Shown piece by piece: positions 44,444 to 53,676 of a DNA stretch of 64,000 nucleotides (positions are counted from its first letter, which is position 1; each line of letters opens with the position of its first letter). The notes beneath the pieces were generated by a model. It worked only from the letters and a program-made list of their open reading frames with translations. It ran no database searches and was not told the DNA's origin. The translations under genes were made by a program, and so were the position numbers. The stretch is from Richelia sinica FACHB-800. GTDB lineage: Bacteria; Cyanobacteriota; Cyanobacteriia; Cyanobacteriales; Nostocaceae. The stretch is taken from the NCBI RefSeq assembly GCF_014698825.1, contig NZ_JACJTT010000012.1, positions 1 to 64,000 of the forward strand, in the 5' to 3' direction.

Positions 44444-47050
44444 ATGTTCCTTCCTGGACTTCGCAACTTGTGGCAATCTAGAAAGGGTTTAGCGATCGCA
44501 GAAGCTTCGGCTATTGGGATAGTAGCGGCTGTCTCTGCGGTACTACTCAAAGAGGGTACGAGATGGTTAGGGACATGGAGAGTGCATACTGCCCATATCT
44601 TCCCTGCTTGGTTAGCTTTACCAATAATTGGTTTGAGTTTTGGGTTTCTCGCTGGGTGGTTAGTACAAAGATTAGCACCAGAAGCATCGGGTAGTGGTAT
44701 TCCTCAAGTAAAAGCTTCCTTAGCCAATGTCCCCATCCGGTTATCCTTTCGAGTGGCCATGGTGAAATTAATTAGTGCCATTATTGCCTTGGGTTCAGGG
44801 ATGACTTTAGGTAGACAAGGCCCAACAGTGCAAGTTGGTGCAGGTTTAGCCGCTGGGATGAGTCGTTGGGTGCCCACTTCTCCAGATTATCGCCGGCAAA
44901 TGATTGCAGCGGGTGCGGGTGCAGGTTTAGCGGCTGCCTTCAATGCCCCTATTGCCGGTGTATTATTTATTATTGAAGAATTACTGCAAGATTTATCAGG
45001 ATTGACCTTAGGCACAGCAATTGTGGCCTCTTTTATTGGTGGGGTAATTTCTCGGTTGTTAGGCGGTGGCAGTCTGCAACTGAATTTAGAATTGATGAAT
45101 TATTCTAGTCGGTTTTCTTTGCCGGAAATCCCTCTTTATCTACTTTTAGGAGTATTGGCTGGTTTACTGGCAGCCTTATTTAACCGGGGACTAGTAGTTA
45201 GTATTCAAGCCTATCGCCAGTTACATATTAGCTTACCGCTACGGGTCGGATTAGCTGGGTTAGTATCGGGCATTATCATGGCTATCCTCCCGGCTTATTT
45301 CCGGGATAATGCGGGGTTGCGGGAATATATGATTACTAGTGATGCTAATGCTTCCCTGGCAGCGATCGCTTTTATCGCCCAATTTATTTTAACTTTGATT
45401 GCCTTTGGTTCCGGAGCACCAGGGGGACTATTTGCACCCAGCTTAATTTTAGGTTCCTGTTTAGGTCATTTGGTGGGGGTGTGTGGTTCTCATCTGTTAG
45501 GGGTAGGTTCTCCTACAACCTATGCCTTAGCGGGGATGGGGGGATTTTTTAGTGCAGTTTCTAAAGTCCCTATTACCGCTATTGTCATTGTGTTTGAGAT
45601 GACCACAGATTTCAATTTAGTATTACCGTTAATGATTGTGTCTGTCACATCCTATTTAGTTGCAGAAACCGTCGTCCCCGGTTCCTTGTATGACAAACTC
45701 TTAAAACTCAATGGCATCACCATTACCAAAGATGCTCCCATCGAGGGTATATTAGCTAAATTAACCGCTAAAGATGTAATGCAGCAACGGGTAGAAACCT
45801 TAGATGCAGACATTACTATTGAGGAATTAATTCAAGCCTTTTCCCGTTCTCACCATCGGGGTTTTCCCATCGTCGAAGAAAGTAAATTAATTGGCATTGT
45901 CACCCAATCAGATTTACAAAAAATGCGCGATCGCTCCTTACCCAAGGATACACCCGTCAGAGAAATTATGACACCCCAACCCCTGACGGTGAAACCATTA
46001 CAAAATTTAAGTCATGTCCTATATTTGTTAGACCGCTATCAACTCAGCCGTTTACCAGTTGTAGAGGGACATAAACTCATTGGTATTATCACCCGTGCAG
46101 ATATCATTCGCGCAGAAGCAGACCATCTCAACTGTGAACAGAATCTTCCTGGCCCCCAAGCAGAACCATCCTATGTAGTTTATCAGACGCGCTCGCCCAA
46201 TATTGGTAGAGGTAGATTATTAGTCACAGTCGCTAACCCAGAAACTGCCAGTACATTATTAGAGATGGCCGCGGCTATTGCCCGCGATCGCCATTATGAA
46301 ATAGAGTGTGTACAAATTATCCTCGTCTCTCGTCATGCTTCCCCCTCAGAAACCTCCGTCAGAACCGCCAAAAGTCGGCGTTTACTCAGGCAAGCGGAAG
46401 CCTTAGCGAAAAAATGGCAAATTCCTCTCCATACTCAAATTCGCGTTGCCCACGATGTAGCCCAAGCCATCTTAGAAACCATCAGTGAACGCCACATTGA
46501 CATTATTCTCATGGGTTGGAAAGGTAGCACATCCACACCGGGAAGGATTTTTGGTAACGTTGTTGATACAGTAATTCGCCAAGCCCCCTGTGACGTAGTT
46601 TTAGTTAAATTAGGTAATATTCTCCCCCTCTCCTCTCCCCCTCCCCCATTCCAACGCTGGTTAGTACCAATGGCAGGAGGCCCCAATGCCAGAGTCGCGA
46701 TTAAATTACTTCCTGCTTTAGTCACCTTGGGCAATGACACCCAAATTCGTCTCACCCAAATATTTAACACCACAGAAATCACACCAGACATGACGGTTTT
46801 AGAAGAATCTACCCGTCAACTCATGCGTCACCGCAACCTGCAAAGTACAGTTGTTGCTATTCCCGTCGCAGCTAATTCCGTTGCTGACGGTGTAATCAAC
46901 CTAGTGAAAACAGAAGGTTATGACGTAGTAGTTTTAGGTGCTTCCCGTGAGGGTTTATTACAACAGGCAATACAAGGTAACATCCCCGAAACCATCGCAG
47001 CTGGGGTAGAAAGTACAGTAATTTTGGTCAGAGGTGCTTTAAGAGGATGA
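44444..47050 (+). CDS. ClC chloride channel/transporter with CBS pair and USP-like domains
   Basis: About 868 aa (ATG 44444; a TTG two codons earlier also fits). The N-terminal ClC membrane domain (about 1-420) shows GSGIPQVKA, TLGRQGPTVQ, AFNAPIAGVLFIIEEL and APGGLFAPSLILG. Two CBS motifs follow (about 430-560; HHRGFPIVEESKLIGIVTQ, LSRLPVVEGHKLIGIITR), then USP-like domains (about 585-725 and 735-868; ILMGWKGST, APCDVVLVK). In most ClC proteins the selectivity sequence is G-R-E-G-P, where Glu is the gate and proton relay. Here codon 44816-44818 is CAA, Gln. The internal Glu pair (IIEEL) is kept. This suggests altered gating or loss of proton coupling. CBS/USP domains imply regulation by adenine nucleotides. 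Confidence 0.9.
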   Translation: MFLPGLRNLWQSRKGLAIAEASAIGIVAAVSAVLLKEGTRWLGTWRVHTAHIFPAWLALPIIGLSFGFLAGWLVQRLAPEASGSGIPQVKASLANVPIRLSFRVAMVKLISAIIALGSGMTLGRQGPTVQVGAGLAAGMSRWVPTSPDYRRQMIAAGAGAGLAAAFNAPIAGVLFIIEELLQDLSGLTLGTAIVASFIGGVISRLLGGGSLQLNLELMNYSSRFSLPEIPLYLLLGVLAGLLAALFNRGLVVSIQAYRQLHISLPLRVGLAGLVSGIIMAILPAYFRDNAGLREYMITSDANASLAAIAFIAQFILTLIAFGSGAPGGLFAPSLILGSCLGHLVGVCGSHLLGVGSPTTYALAGMGGFFSAVSKVPITAIVIVFEMTTDFNLVLPLMIVSVTSYLVAETVVPGSLYDKLLKLNGITITKDAPIEGILAKLTAKDVMQQRVETLDADITIEELIQAFSRSHHRGFPIVEESKLIGIVTQSDLQKMRDRSLPKDTPVREIMTPQPLTVKPLQNLSHVLYLLDRYQLSRLPVVEGHKLIGIITRADIIRAEADHLNCEQNLPGPQAEPSYVVYQTRSPNIGRGRLLVTVANPETASTLLEMAAAIARDRHYEIECVQIILVSRHASPSETSVRTAKSRRLLRQAEALAKKWQIPLHTQIRVAHDVAQAILETISERHIDIILMGWKGSTSTPGRIFGNVVDTVIRQAPCDVVLVKLGNILPLSSPPPPFQRWLVPMAGGPNARVAIKLLPALVTLGNDTQIRLTQIFNTTEITPDMTVLEESTRQLMRHRNLQSTVVAIPVAANSVADGVINLVKTEGYDVVVLGASREGLLQQAIQGNIPETIAAGVESTVILVRGALRG

Positions 47051-47080
47051 TAGATAAACATTTCACTCATCTTCTTGATT

Positions 47081-47180
47081 CTGTTCGCGCAGCGTGCCGT
47101 AGGCATACTTCTGAACTTCTGTAACTCCTGAACTTCTGTAACTCCTGAACTTCTGTAACTTCTGTAACTTCTTTCTTCTG
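47081..47180. repeat. Short dispersed repeat plus GAACTTCTG/GTAACTTCTG tandem units
   Basis: The 27-bp unit starting CTGTTCGCGCAGCGTGCC (47081-47107) is followed by seven irregular tandem copies of ACTTCTG/ACTCCTG separated by TA or A (to about 47177). Same unit, inverted, at 28160-28186. It lies between the convergent ClC and kinase genes. Confidence 0.8.
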
Positions 47181-47187
47181 CCTCCTC

Positions 47188-49308
47188 TCACCTAATTACA
47201 CTAGCGATCGCACTCACTAATTCTTCTGCCACAATAGGCTTAGGTAGATGTAGTTGAAACCCTGCCTCAATAGCTTGACTCTGACTATATTCTCCCGCAT
47301 AGGCAGTTAAAGCGATCGCTGGAATTTTGAGATTTTGTGTTTTTCCCCAACCCCGTATTTGACGCATCAACATATAACCATCCATTTCCGGCATACTAAT
47401 ATCGCTAATTAACACATCTATCTGGGAATTTTCCAGCACCTGTAGTGTCTCTCCTGCCGATGCTACGGTGATCACTTTCGCCCCTTCTCGCTCTAAAACA
47501 TAGGCTACAAAGTCTCTAGAATCAGCATCATCATCTACAAATAAAACTCGTAAATTTTGGAGACGTAAGGAATCATAGCTTAACAATATACTCTCTTTTG
47601 GCTGATAGTTACTACCCAAAGATTTATCTTTCATTAGGGGTAAATTGACTATAAAAGTTGCCCCTAAATTCACCCCTGGACTCATTGCCTCCACCGTTCC
47701 ACCGTGCATTTCCACAATATTTTTAACAATTGCCAGACCTAATCCTAACCCACCAAATTTTCTAGTTGAACTACTGTCTGCTTGACGAAAATAATCAAAT
47801 ACATAGGGTAAAAAGTCTTTGCTGATTCCCTGACCTGTATCACTTATGAAAATTTGAGCATAGCCATCTTTTTTAGCTAGCTCTACTAATACTTCTCCTC
47901 CGTTTGGTGTAAATTTCACCGCATTAGACAACAAATTCCAAAACACTTGTTGTAAGCGCGTCACATCACCCATGACTTGCCCTAAATCTTCTGCTAATAC
48001 TGTCCGCAAATTAATCGATTTTGATTCTGCTGCTAGACGGATAGTTTCTATAGCAGGTAAAACCATAGATTCTAAAGTCATAGGTAGAGTATTTAAAACT
48101 AATTTGCCTCTTAATATTCTAGAAACATCTAGCAAATCATCAATTAATTGCACCTGTAATTTAGCATTGCGTTCAATTGTTGCTAAAGCTTGATTAGTTT
48201 TATCCTGGTCTAGCTGGTGATTTTGCAATAGTTGTGACCATCCCAAAATCGAGTTTAAAGGAGTACGTAATTCATGGGAAAGTACAGCGAGAAATTCATC
48301 TTTGATCCGGTTGGCTGTTTCTGCCTTAGTTCGGGCAGATTGCTCTAATTCTAGTAACTTATCTCGTTCTTGTTGAATTTGTTTTTGTTCATGAATATCT
48401 GTACAAGTACCAAACCATTTGACTATACGTCCTTGCTCATCCTTAATGGGTAAACCTCTCGCTAGTTGCCAACGATAAGAGTTATCAGGAATTCGTTTGA
48501 CTCGATATTCATCTTCATATAAAGTCCCCGATTTCATTGCTTCTAACCACACTGTATGTACCTTGGGAGTATCCTCAGGATGTACTGCTGCTAACCACCC
48601 CTTATTTAAGGATGCAGCAAATGTTAATCCGGTATATTTAATCCAATTTTTATTTACAAAATCACACTCACCTTGATCATTACTTGTCCATACTATTTGC
48701 GGCATAGTTTCCACCAAAACCCGATATTGTTCTTCACTTTGATGTAAAGCTTCTAAGATGCGTTGGCGTTCTGTTATTTCTGCTTGTAATTGTTGATTTG
48801 TATTTGTAAGTTCTTGAGTTCGGAGTGACACTAAGTCTTGCAAGTGGTTTTGATATGTTCTCAATTCATTTTCTACTCGTAATCTTTCTGCTATTTGTGT
48901 TTGTAATTCTTGATTTGCTGCGTGTAATTGATCCGGACTAGGCAAAGCTAAGGCTTTTGGTACTAAAGGGACAAGTTCTAATGCCGTAATAAAAGATACG
49001 AGTGCGGTAAAAGCTTTTACGAGTCCAGAAAACCAATAAATGGGATACCAAAGTGTCCAAATAGCTATGAAGTGAGTTGTACCACAAGCAATAATAAAGG
49101 CACTAAAAAGTAAGAAAATCCAAGAAAATGGTAAATCTTTGCGTTTATAAACAAAATAAAACAAGGTAATGGGAATAGAGTAATAAGCTAAGGCTATGAT
49201 GCTATCCGATAGTAAGTGTAATAAAACTAAATTTGTTTGCCATAGATAACAATGTCCGTGGGGTATGAATGCATCTGATCTAAAAAGAAATGACCAAGCA
49301 TTTGACAT
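47188..49308 (-). CDS. Ethylene-receptor-like hybrid histidine kinase (EBD-PAS-HK-REC)
   Basis: 706 aa. Three N-terminal helices (25-105) match the ethylene-binding domain of plant ETR1, with every key residue shifted by ten: D35, Y42, I45, P46, I72, C75 and H79 (FIIACGTTHF). C75 and H79 are the copper ligands in ETR1. Next come a coiled coil (QIAERLRVENELRTYQ), a PAS (about 195-315), HisKA (LSHELRTPLN), HATPase (NLLSNAVKFTP, DTGQGIS, GLGLGLAIVK) and a C-terminal REC (about 580-700; DVLISDISMPEMDG). Synechocystis has an ethylene-binding kinase of this type; this one lacks the GAF photosensor. It probably senses ethylene at a membrane. Ethylene binding is inferred. Confidence 0.88.
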   Translation of the reverse strand: MSNAWSFLFRSDAFIPHGHCYLWQTNLVLLHLLSDSIIALAYYSIPITLFYFVYKRKDLPFSWIFLLFSAFIIACGTTHFIAIWTLWYPIYWFSGLVKAFTALVSFITALELVPLVPKALALPSPDQLHAANQELQTQIAERLRVENELRTYQNHLQDLVSLRTQELTNTNQQLQAEITERQRILEALHQSEEQYRVLVETMPQIVWTSNDQGECDFVNKNWIKYTGLTFAASLNKGWLAAVHPEDTPKVHTVWLEAMKSGTLYEDEYRVKRIPDNSYRWQLARGLPIKDEQGRIVKWFGTCTDIHEQKQIQQERDKLLELEQSARTKAETANRIKDEFLAVLSHELRTPLNSILGWSQLLQNHQLDQDKTNQALATIERNAKLQVQLIDDLLDVSRILRGKLVLNTLPMTLESMVLPAIETIRLAAESKSINLRTVLAEDLGQVMGDVTRLQQVFWNLLSNAVKFTPNGGEVLVELAKKDGYAQIFISDTGQGISKDFLPYVFDYFRQADSSSTRKFGGLGLGLAIVKNIVEMHGGTVEAMSPGVNLGATFIVNLPLMKDKSLGSNYQPKESILLSYDSLRLQNLRVLFVDDDADSRDFVAYVLEREGAKVITVASAGETLQVLENSQIDVLISDISMPEMDGYMLMRQIRGWGKTQNLKIPAIALTAYAGEYSQSQAIEAGFQLHLPKPIVAEELVSAIASVIR

Positions 49309-49654
49309 AAGCTTTGATATGTGTATATAAAATTGTTTATCAATAAAGTAAATTTAATTGATAACCCATTCTTAATTTTAAATTTTTTTTCATCTCCAAG
49401 CCTGGACAGAATCACCTATATTTACCAAGCATGTAGACCAAGATGATTTATAATGCGATGAATAATAAATCAGTCTTTTTATAGAGGGCAAAGAGGCATC
49501 AAAGTGCTACTGTTAATGTATGTAACAAACTCCTATGTAACAGTGTGTCTTCTTTTGACTCGGCTGGATACCACTATATTGCCTAATTAACTAGGGATGA
49601 AATGTAAGGTTCATCCCTAAACAAATAAATTCAAACAAAACCCTATTTTTTGAT
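49309..49654. other. Intergenic region upstream of the ethylene-receptor-like kinase
   Basis: 346 bases, AT-rich. It contains the kinase promoter on the minus strand and a hairpin AGGGATGAA (49593-49601)/TTCATCCCT (49610-49618) just after the TPR-gene stop, a possible weak terminator. No gene seen. Confidence 0.5.
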
Positions 49655-50887
49655 TTAAAAACTAGCAGTTGACAATTTTTCTATTTGTTGAGTGAAGTAG
49701 GTTTCTTCATGTTTAAGTTGCTGCGCTATTTCTAGTCCTTTTTGAAAGGCTGCTAGTGCTTGAGGTTTTTCTTGACGTTGTAAATACAATTGTCCCATTT
49801 GGTCATAAGCTTGCATTACACCATATAAATTTCTAGCTAAAGTTTCCGTTTCAATCAGAATTTGGCTGGCTTCTAACGCTTCATCAATTTGCTGTTGTGC
49901 ACGATAAAGGGTAATTAATTTCTGTAGGGCTGCACCTGCATTGACATACTGTTGTGATTCCCAAGCCATCACATAGGCTGTTTGATAATTATTAAATGCT
50001 TCTTGCCGAAAATTGCTATCTTTTTGTGCTAGGGTTTCATAATTAGAAGCGATCGCTAGTTTTAAACTGGGAATGAGAGTTAAATTATTGTCGCTAGTAT
50101 AAATATCTACTAACTTGCTCAGAACATCTATCGTTTGTTGGGGTTGTTTAGATTGGGTATAAATAAAGCCTAGCTGCTGTAGATATGTAACTTGACTCAA
50201 GCGATCGCCTGAATTTGTGGCAAAATTCAACAATTGTTCGTAGGCTTCCCCAGCTTTGGCATAATCAAACCAAGCCAGATGCAACTCACCAATGGTATTT
50301 AAAGTTTCCACCTCCCCACCTTGGTCTTGTTGCTGTCTGACTAAAACGAGAATTTGGTCGTAAACCGTCAGTGCTAGTTTAGGGTAGCGAATGGCTTGAT
50401 ATGCTTGACCAAGGGAACGCCATAATGACAAATCTGTGCTTTTCTCCTTCACCATTTGCCCTTGGATAACTTGCAATCGTTGGGTGATATATTGTACTTG
50501 TGGACGGTTGTTTTCTCGCCAAGCGATCGCACCTACCCGTGACAGAGCTTCCAATTCTGCGATCGTCCCTAAATAACGACGTAACCGTAATTCTCTATTC
50601 CAAATTTCAAACGCTTGGTCTTGATTACCCTCCGTTAGTGCGGTACTAGCTTGTTGATTTAACTCATCTAAAGCAGTTTCTAATCTTTGCAAATCTTCCA
50701 GACTTAACTGTTGTTTATCTGCCAAAGGTGGTAACAAAGGGTCAGGTGTGTTTATCTCCAGAGGACTAGGAGGAAACTTATCTAATTGGTCTAACTTTTT
50801 CGATTCTGCTAAACTCCAGCCACTATAACCAGACCAAAAAATCACAGTAGTAACTATAAGAATCAACCGCCATAACATAGGCAACAT
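49655..50887 (-). CDS. Tetratricopeptide-repeat protein with signal peptide
   Basis: 410 aa. The hydrophobic N terminus (LWRLILIVTTVIFWSGYSGWSLA) looks like a signal peptide or anchor, so the protein is probably periplasmic or membrane-tethered. Five to seven TPR units occupy about 100-400; examples are LWRSLGQAYQAIRYPKLALTVYDQIL, TLNTIGELHLAWFDYAKAGEAYEQLL and QMGQLYLQRQEKPQALAAFQKGL. No catalytic domain. TPRs usually hold protein complexes together; partner unknown. Confidence 0.8.
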   Translation of the reverse strand: MLPMLWRLILIVTTVIFWSGYSGWSLAESKKLDQLDKFPPSPLEINTPDPLLPPLADKQQLSLEDLQRLETALDELNQQASTALTEGNQDQAFEIWNRELRLRRYLGTIAELEALSRVGAIAWRENNRPQVQYITQRLQVIQGQMVKEKSTDLSLWRSLGQAYQAIRYPKLALTVYDQILVLVRQQQDQGGEVETLNTIGELHLAWFDYAKAGEAYEQLLNFATNSGDRLSQVTYLQQLGFIYTQSKQPQQTIDVLSKLVDIYTSDNNLTLIPSLKLAIASNYETLAQKDSNFRQEAFNNYQTAYVMAWESQQYVNAGAALQKLITLYRAQQQIDEALEASQILIETETLARNLYGVMQAYDQMGQLYLQRQEKPQALAAFQKGLEIAQQLKHEETYFTQQIEKLSTASF

Positions 50888-51462
50888 GCTTTGATGATAT
50901 TAATTGCTTTGATAATGATATTGGTAACTGACAGACTTTTTGATGTTTATAGGGCTTAATTGTTCCACGTATAGCACGGGACAGGTTACAGGTTACAGGT
51001 GACAGTGCTAAAAGCCTTTGAGTGTCTAAGTTTTAGTTGTAGTTAATGTCCTAACTGTTTTGTCTACGGCTATATGTGAAAAACCAAAATTAGAAATATC
51101 AGAAATATCAGCACTGACTGCACTGACTTTATCTATTCTTCATGTGGTTGTCACTGGATATATGATAGAAGGTGGATATCACAATTTTGACACAGAGCCA
51201 CTCAGGGTAACAGTATTTTATATAGCAATGGGCAAAACAGTTAAGACAATAATCAAGGCTCAAACTGAGACACGAAAAGGGTCTTAGCACTGTACTCTGT
51301 CCCCTGTAACCTGTCACCTTCTATAACTATCCATTAAGCAGGTAGTTACTGTTTATCTGTGTAATCTCTTTTTTAATTTCCATACAAAAGAATAAAGCGT
51401 CAAATCAAACACGATTTCCCCTACTGTGCTTTATTACCATTGGTTTCACAGGTGATACAGTT
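50888..51462. other. Intergenic region bounded by inverted heptamer repeats
   Basis: 575 bases. Units of GGTTACA at 50980-51005 and its complement (TGTAACC, TGTCACC) at 51298-51318 face each other; the inner ends share ACAGTGCTA in inverted orientation. The 280 bp between hold a 75-codon frame (51060-51287) starting at TTG without a ribosome binding site, which I do not accept as a gene. The region should also contain the promoter of the PstB-like gene. Confidence 0.55.
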
Positions 51463-52236
51463 ATGATTAAACAAATTCCCGCTATCAGTGTCAAAAATTT
51501 TAGTTGTTATTATGACACACAAAAAATTTTAGAAGAAGTATCCATAGATATACCTCAAAACAAAATCATCGCCATTATTGGCCCTAGTGGATGTGGCAAA
51601 TCTACCTTTTTAAAATCCCTCAATCGCATGACAGAATTAGAAGGAGAAGTGCGGGTAGAAGGGAGAATTGAATTTTTTGGACAAAATATCTATGAACGCC
51701 GCATTAACTTAAATAGATTACGGCGACAAATTAGTATTATTTATCCTAGACCTAATCTTTTTCCCATGAGCATCTATGACAATGTTGCCTATGGAGTCAA
51801 GCTAATTGGTTGGAGACCCAAAGCAGAATTAGATGAAATTATTGAATTAGCACTTAAATCTGCTGACCTGTGGGAAGAAGTAAAAAACAAACTCAACAAA
51901 TCAGCACTAGAACTATCTTGTGGACAACAACAAAGGCTGTGTATTGCCCGCGCTTTAGCAGTTAAACCACAGGTCTTGCTCATGGATGAATTATGTGCAG
52001 GACTTGACCCCATTGCCAGCAGAAAAATAGAAGAATTAATAGAATGTCTCAGTTCAGAATTGACTATTATTTTTGTTTCCCACAACCTACAACAAGTTTA
52101 CCGCCTTTCTGATTTCACTGCTTCCTTTAAATACAATGAAAATCATATTGGTAAATTACAGGAATTTGCCTCTACTAAAAAAGTATTAGCCAATGCCTTT
52201 AATTCTCGTAACCGAGATTACGCCATGAGATTTTAA
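51463..52236 (+). CDS. Orphan PstB-like phosphate ABC transporter ATPase with altered motifs
   Basis: 257 aa. Similar throughout to PstB: Walker A GPSGCGKST (40-48), KSLNRM, PMSIYDNVAYG, Walker B VLLMDE (171-176), SHNLQQV. Three conserved positions differ. The Q-loop reads IYPRPNLFP where PstB has VFQ-PN-FP (Gln to P95). The signature is LSCGQQQR instead of LSGGQQQR (C153). The loop after Walker B is DELCAGLDP rather than DEP-SALDP. No pstSCA genes are near. It may pair with a distant Pst permease, have slow ATPase activity, or be regulatory. The catalytic Glu and H-loop are kept, so some activity is likely. Confidence 0.82.
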   Translation: MIKQIPAISVKNFSCYYDTQKILEEVSIDIPQNKIIAIIGPSGCGKSTFLKSLNRMTELEGEVRVEGRIEFFGQNIYERRINLNRLRRQISIIYPRPNLFPMSIYDNVAYGVKLIGWRPKAELDEIIELALKSADLWEEVKNKLNKSALELSCGQQQRLCIARALAVKPQVLLMDELCAGLDPIASRKIEELIECLSSELTIIFVSHNLQQVYRLSDFTASFKYNENHIGKLQEFASTKKVLANAFNSRNRDYAMRF

Positions 52237-52309
52237 TTCTCGTCTGCTGGTAAAACTTCTAATTTTCCCATTCTGATTTGTGCTGATAACGTCTCTGCAT
52301 GAAGTAAAT

Positions 52310-53365
52310 TCACACCATGGCTAAATGGGATTCTGTTTCTACCTCAACTTCGTAACCATTTGCCAATTTTTCTATAGCTGTATCTAACAAATCTAAGCCT
52401 TGTTGCACAGTTTCAATGACACTCAATTGTCCCCGTAATTCAGCCGCACCGACAAAACCTTTGGCATACCAAGTCATGTGCTTCCGAGATTGACGCACAC
52501 CCCTATCGCCCTTATATTCCCATAAAGCTTGTAAATGGTCTCTAGCACATTCCAAACGCTGAATAGGAGTCGGTGGTGCTAATAATTCACCTGTTTTTAA
52601 GAAATGGTCAACCTCTCCTACCAAAAATGGATAACCCAAAGTCCCACGAGAACACATCACCCCATCAGCACCAGTTTGTTCTAAACATTTAACTGCTGCT
52701 TCTACAGAAAAAATATCCCCGTTACCAATTACAGGAATAGATAAAATTTCCTTTACCTTCGCTATCCATTCCCACCGAGCGTTACCATTGTAACCTTGAG
52801 CGCGGGTACGTCCATGTACTGTAATCATTTGTGCGCCAGCATCTTCCATCCGTTTGGCAAAATCTAGAATAATTATTTCCTTGTCATTCCAGCCAATACG
52901 GGTTTTTACAGTTACAGGCACATCCACGGCTTTTACTACTTCCCGCACAATAGCCTCTGCCACTTCTGGTTGACGCAACAGAGACGAACCACCACCATTT
53001 TTGGTGATTTTATTCACAGGACAACCCATATTAATATCAACAGTATCAGCCCCTTCTTCCACCGCCTTTATTGCCGCTTCTGCCAGAAAATCAGGACGAC
53101 AATCAAATAATTGAATACTAATAGGGCGTTCGTTGGGGTCTACCTCCATAATTTTTGGCAATTGCTTCACATAGTGCAAACCTGTGGCATTGACCATTTC
53201 TGTATACATCATCGATTCTGGGGCATAACGGCGCACCAGACGACGAAACACCATATCTGTCACCCCAGATAACGGCGACTGTAAAACGCGGCTTTTAACC
53301 TCAAATGAGCCTATTTTTAAGGGGGTAGCAAGTTTAGCTTTGAGTGTGGGTGACAGCGTAACCAT
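52310..53365 (-). CDS. dusB: tRNA-dihydrouridine synthase DusB
   Basis: About 351 aa. FMN enzyme reducing specific uridines of tRNA to dihydrouridine. TIM-barrel motifs: QSPLSGVTDMVFRRLVRRY, DINMGCPVNKITKNGGGSSLL (catalytic Cys), VTVKTRIGWND, ITVHGRTRAQGYNG, PVIGNGDIFS and DGVMCSRGTLGYPFL. The longest frame starts at TTG 53371; ATG 53365 (MVTLSPTLKAKL) is the natural start. No partner gene is adjacent. Confidence 0.94.
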   Translation of the reverse strand: MVTLSPTLKAKLATPLKIGSFEVKSRVLQSPLSGVTDMVFRRLVRRYAPESMMYTEMVNATGLHYVKQLPKIMEVDPNERPISIQLFDCRPDFLAEAAIKAVEEGADTVDINMGCPVNKITKNGGGSSLLRQPEVAEAIVREVVKAVDVPVTVKTRIGWNDKEIIILDFAKRMEDAGAQMITVHGRTRAQGYNGNARWEWIAKVKEILSIPVIGNGDIFSVEAAVKCLEQTGADGVMCSRGTLGYPFLVGEVDHFLKTGELLAPPTPIQRLECARDHLQALWEYKGDRGVRQSRKHMTWYAKGFVGAAELRGQLSVIETVQQGLDLLDTAIEKLANGYEVEVETESHLAMV

Positions 53366-53371
53366 GAGCAA

Positions 53372-53676
53372 TTCTCAAATAAAAAATAATTAATCGATTG
53401 ATTCAGCAACAAAACCTATACTCGTGTTCGCGTAGCGCAGAAAGAAGAATACAGAAGTTACAGAAGTTGCAGGAGTTACAGAATAATTCATGCCATTGCG
53501 GCTGAATTCTTGCATTTTTAAACTCCTCTTCTCCATCTTCCGTAGGTATACTTCTGTTCGCGCAGCGTGCCGGAGGCATACTCCTGAACTCCTGAACTCC
53601 TGTACGGGCGGGTTTACCAAAATTCTCGTTCATAGTTGATGATATCTGTAAACCCGCCCCTACTGACTCCTCAACT
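53372..53676. repeat. Repeat-filled spacer between dusB and cobK
   Basis: 305 bases made largely of repeats: ACAGAAGTTACAG-type heptamers (about 53449-53485), a 27-bp short dispersed repeat (53554-53580, one mismatch to those at 28160 and 47081), CTCCTGAA tandem units, and the palindromic element 53602-53663. Two overlapping reading frames here on the minus strand (76 and 109 codons) are made of these repeats and are not genes. Confidence 0.75.
53602..53663. repeat. 62-bp palindromic element with GTA-GGGCGGG ends
   Basis: GTACGGGCGGGTTTAC (53602-53617) is inverted as GTAAACCCGCCCCTAC (53648-53663) with one mismatch, loop about 30 nt. Closest relative in the window is 30830-30892. Confidence 0.75.

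Noticed and set aside
51060-51287. 75-codon frame on the plus strand
   Set aside because: It starts at TTG with no ribosome binding site, has no recognisable motif and lies between inverted heptamer repeats.
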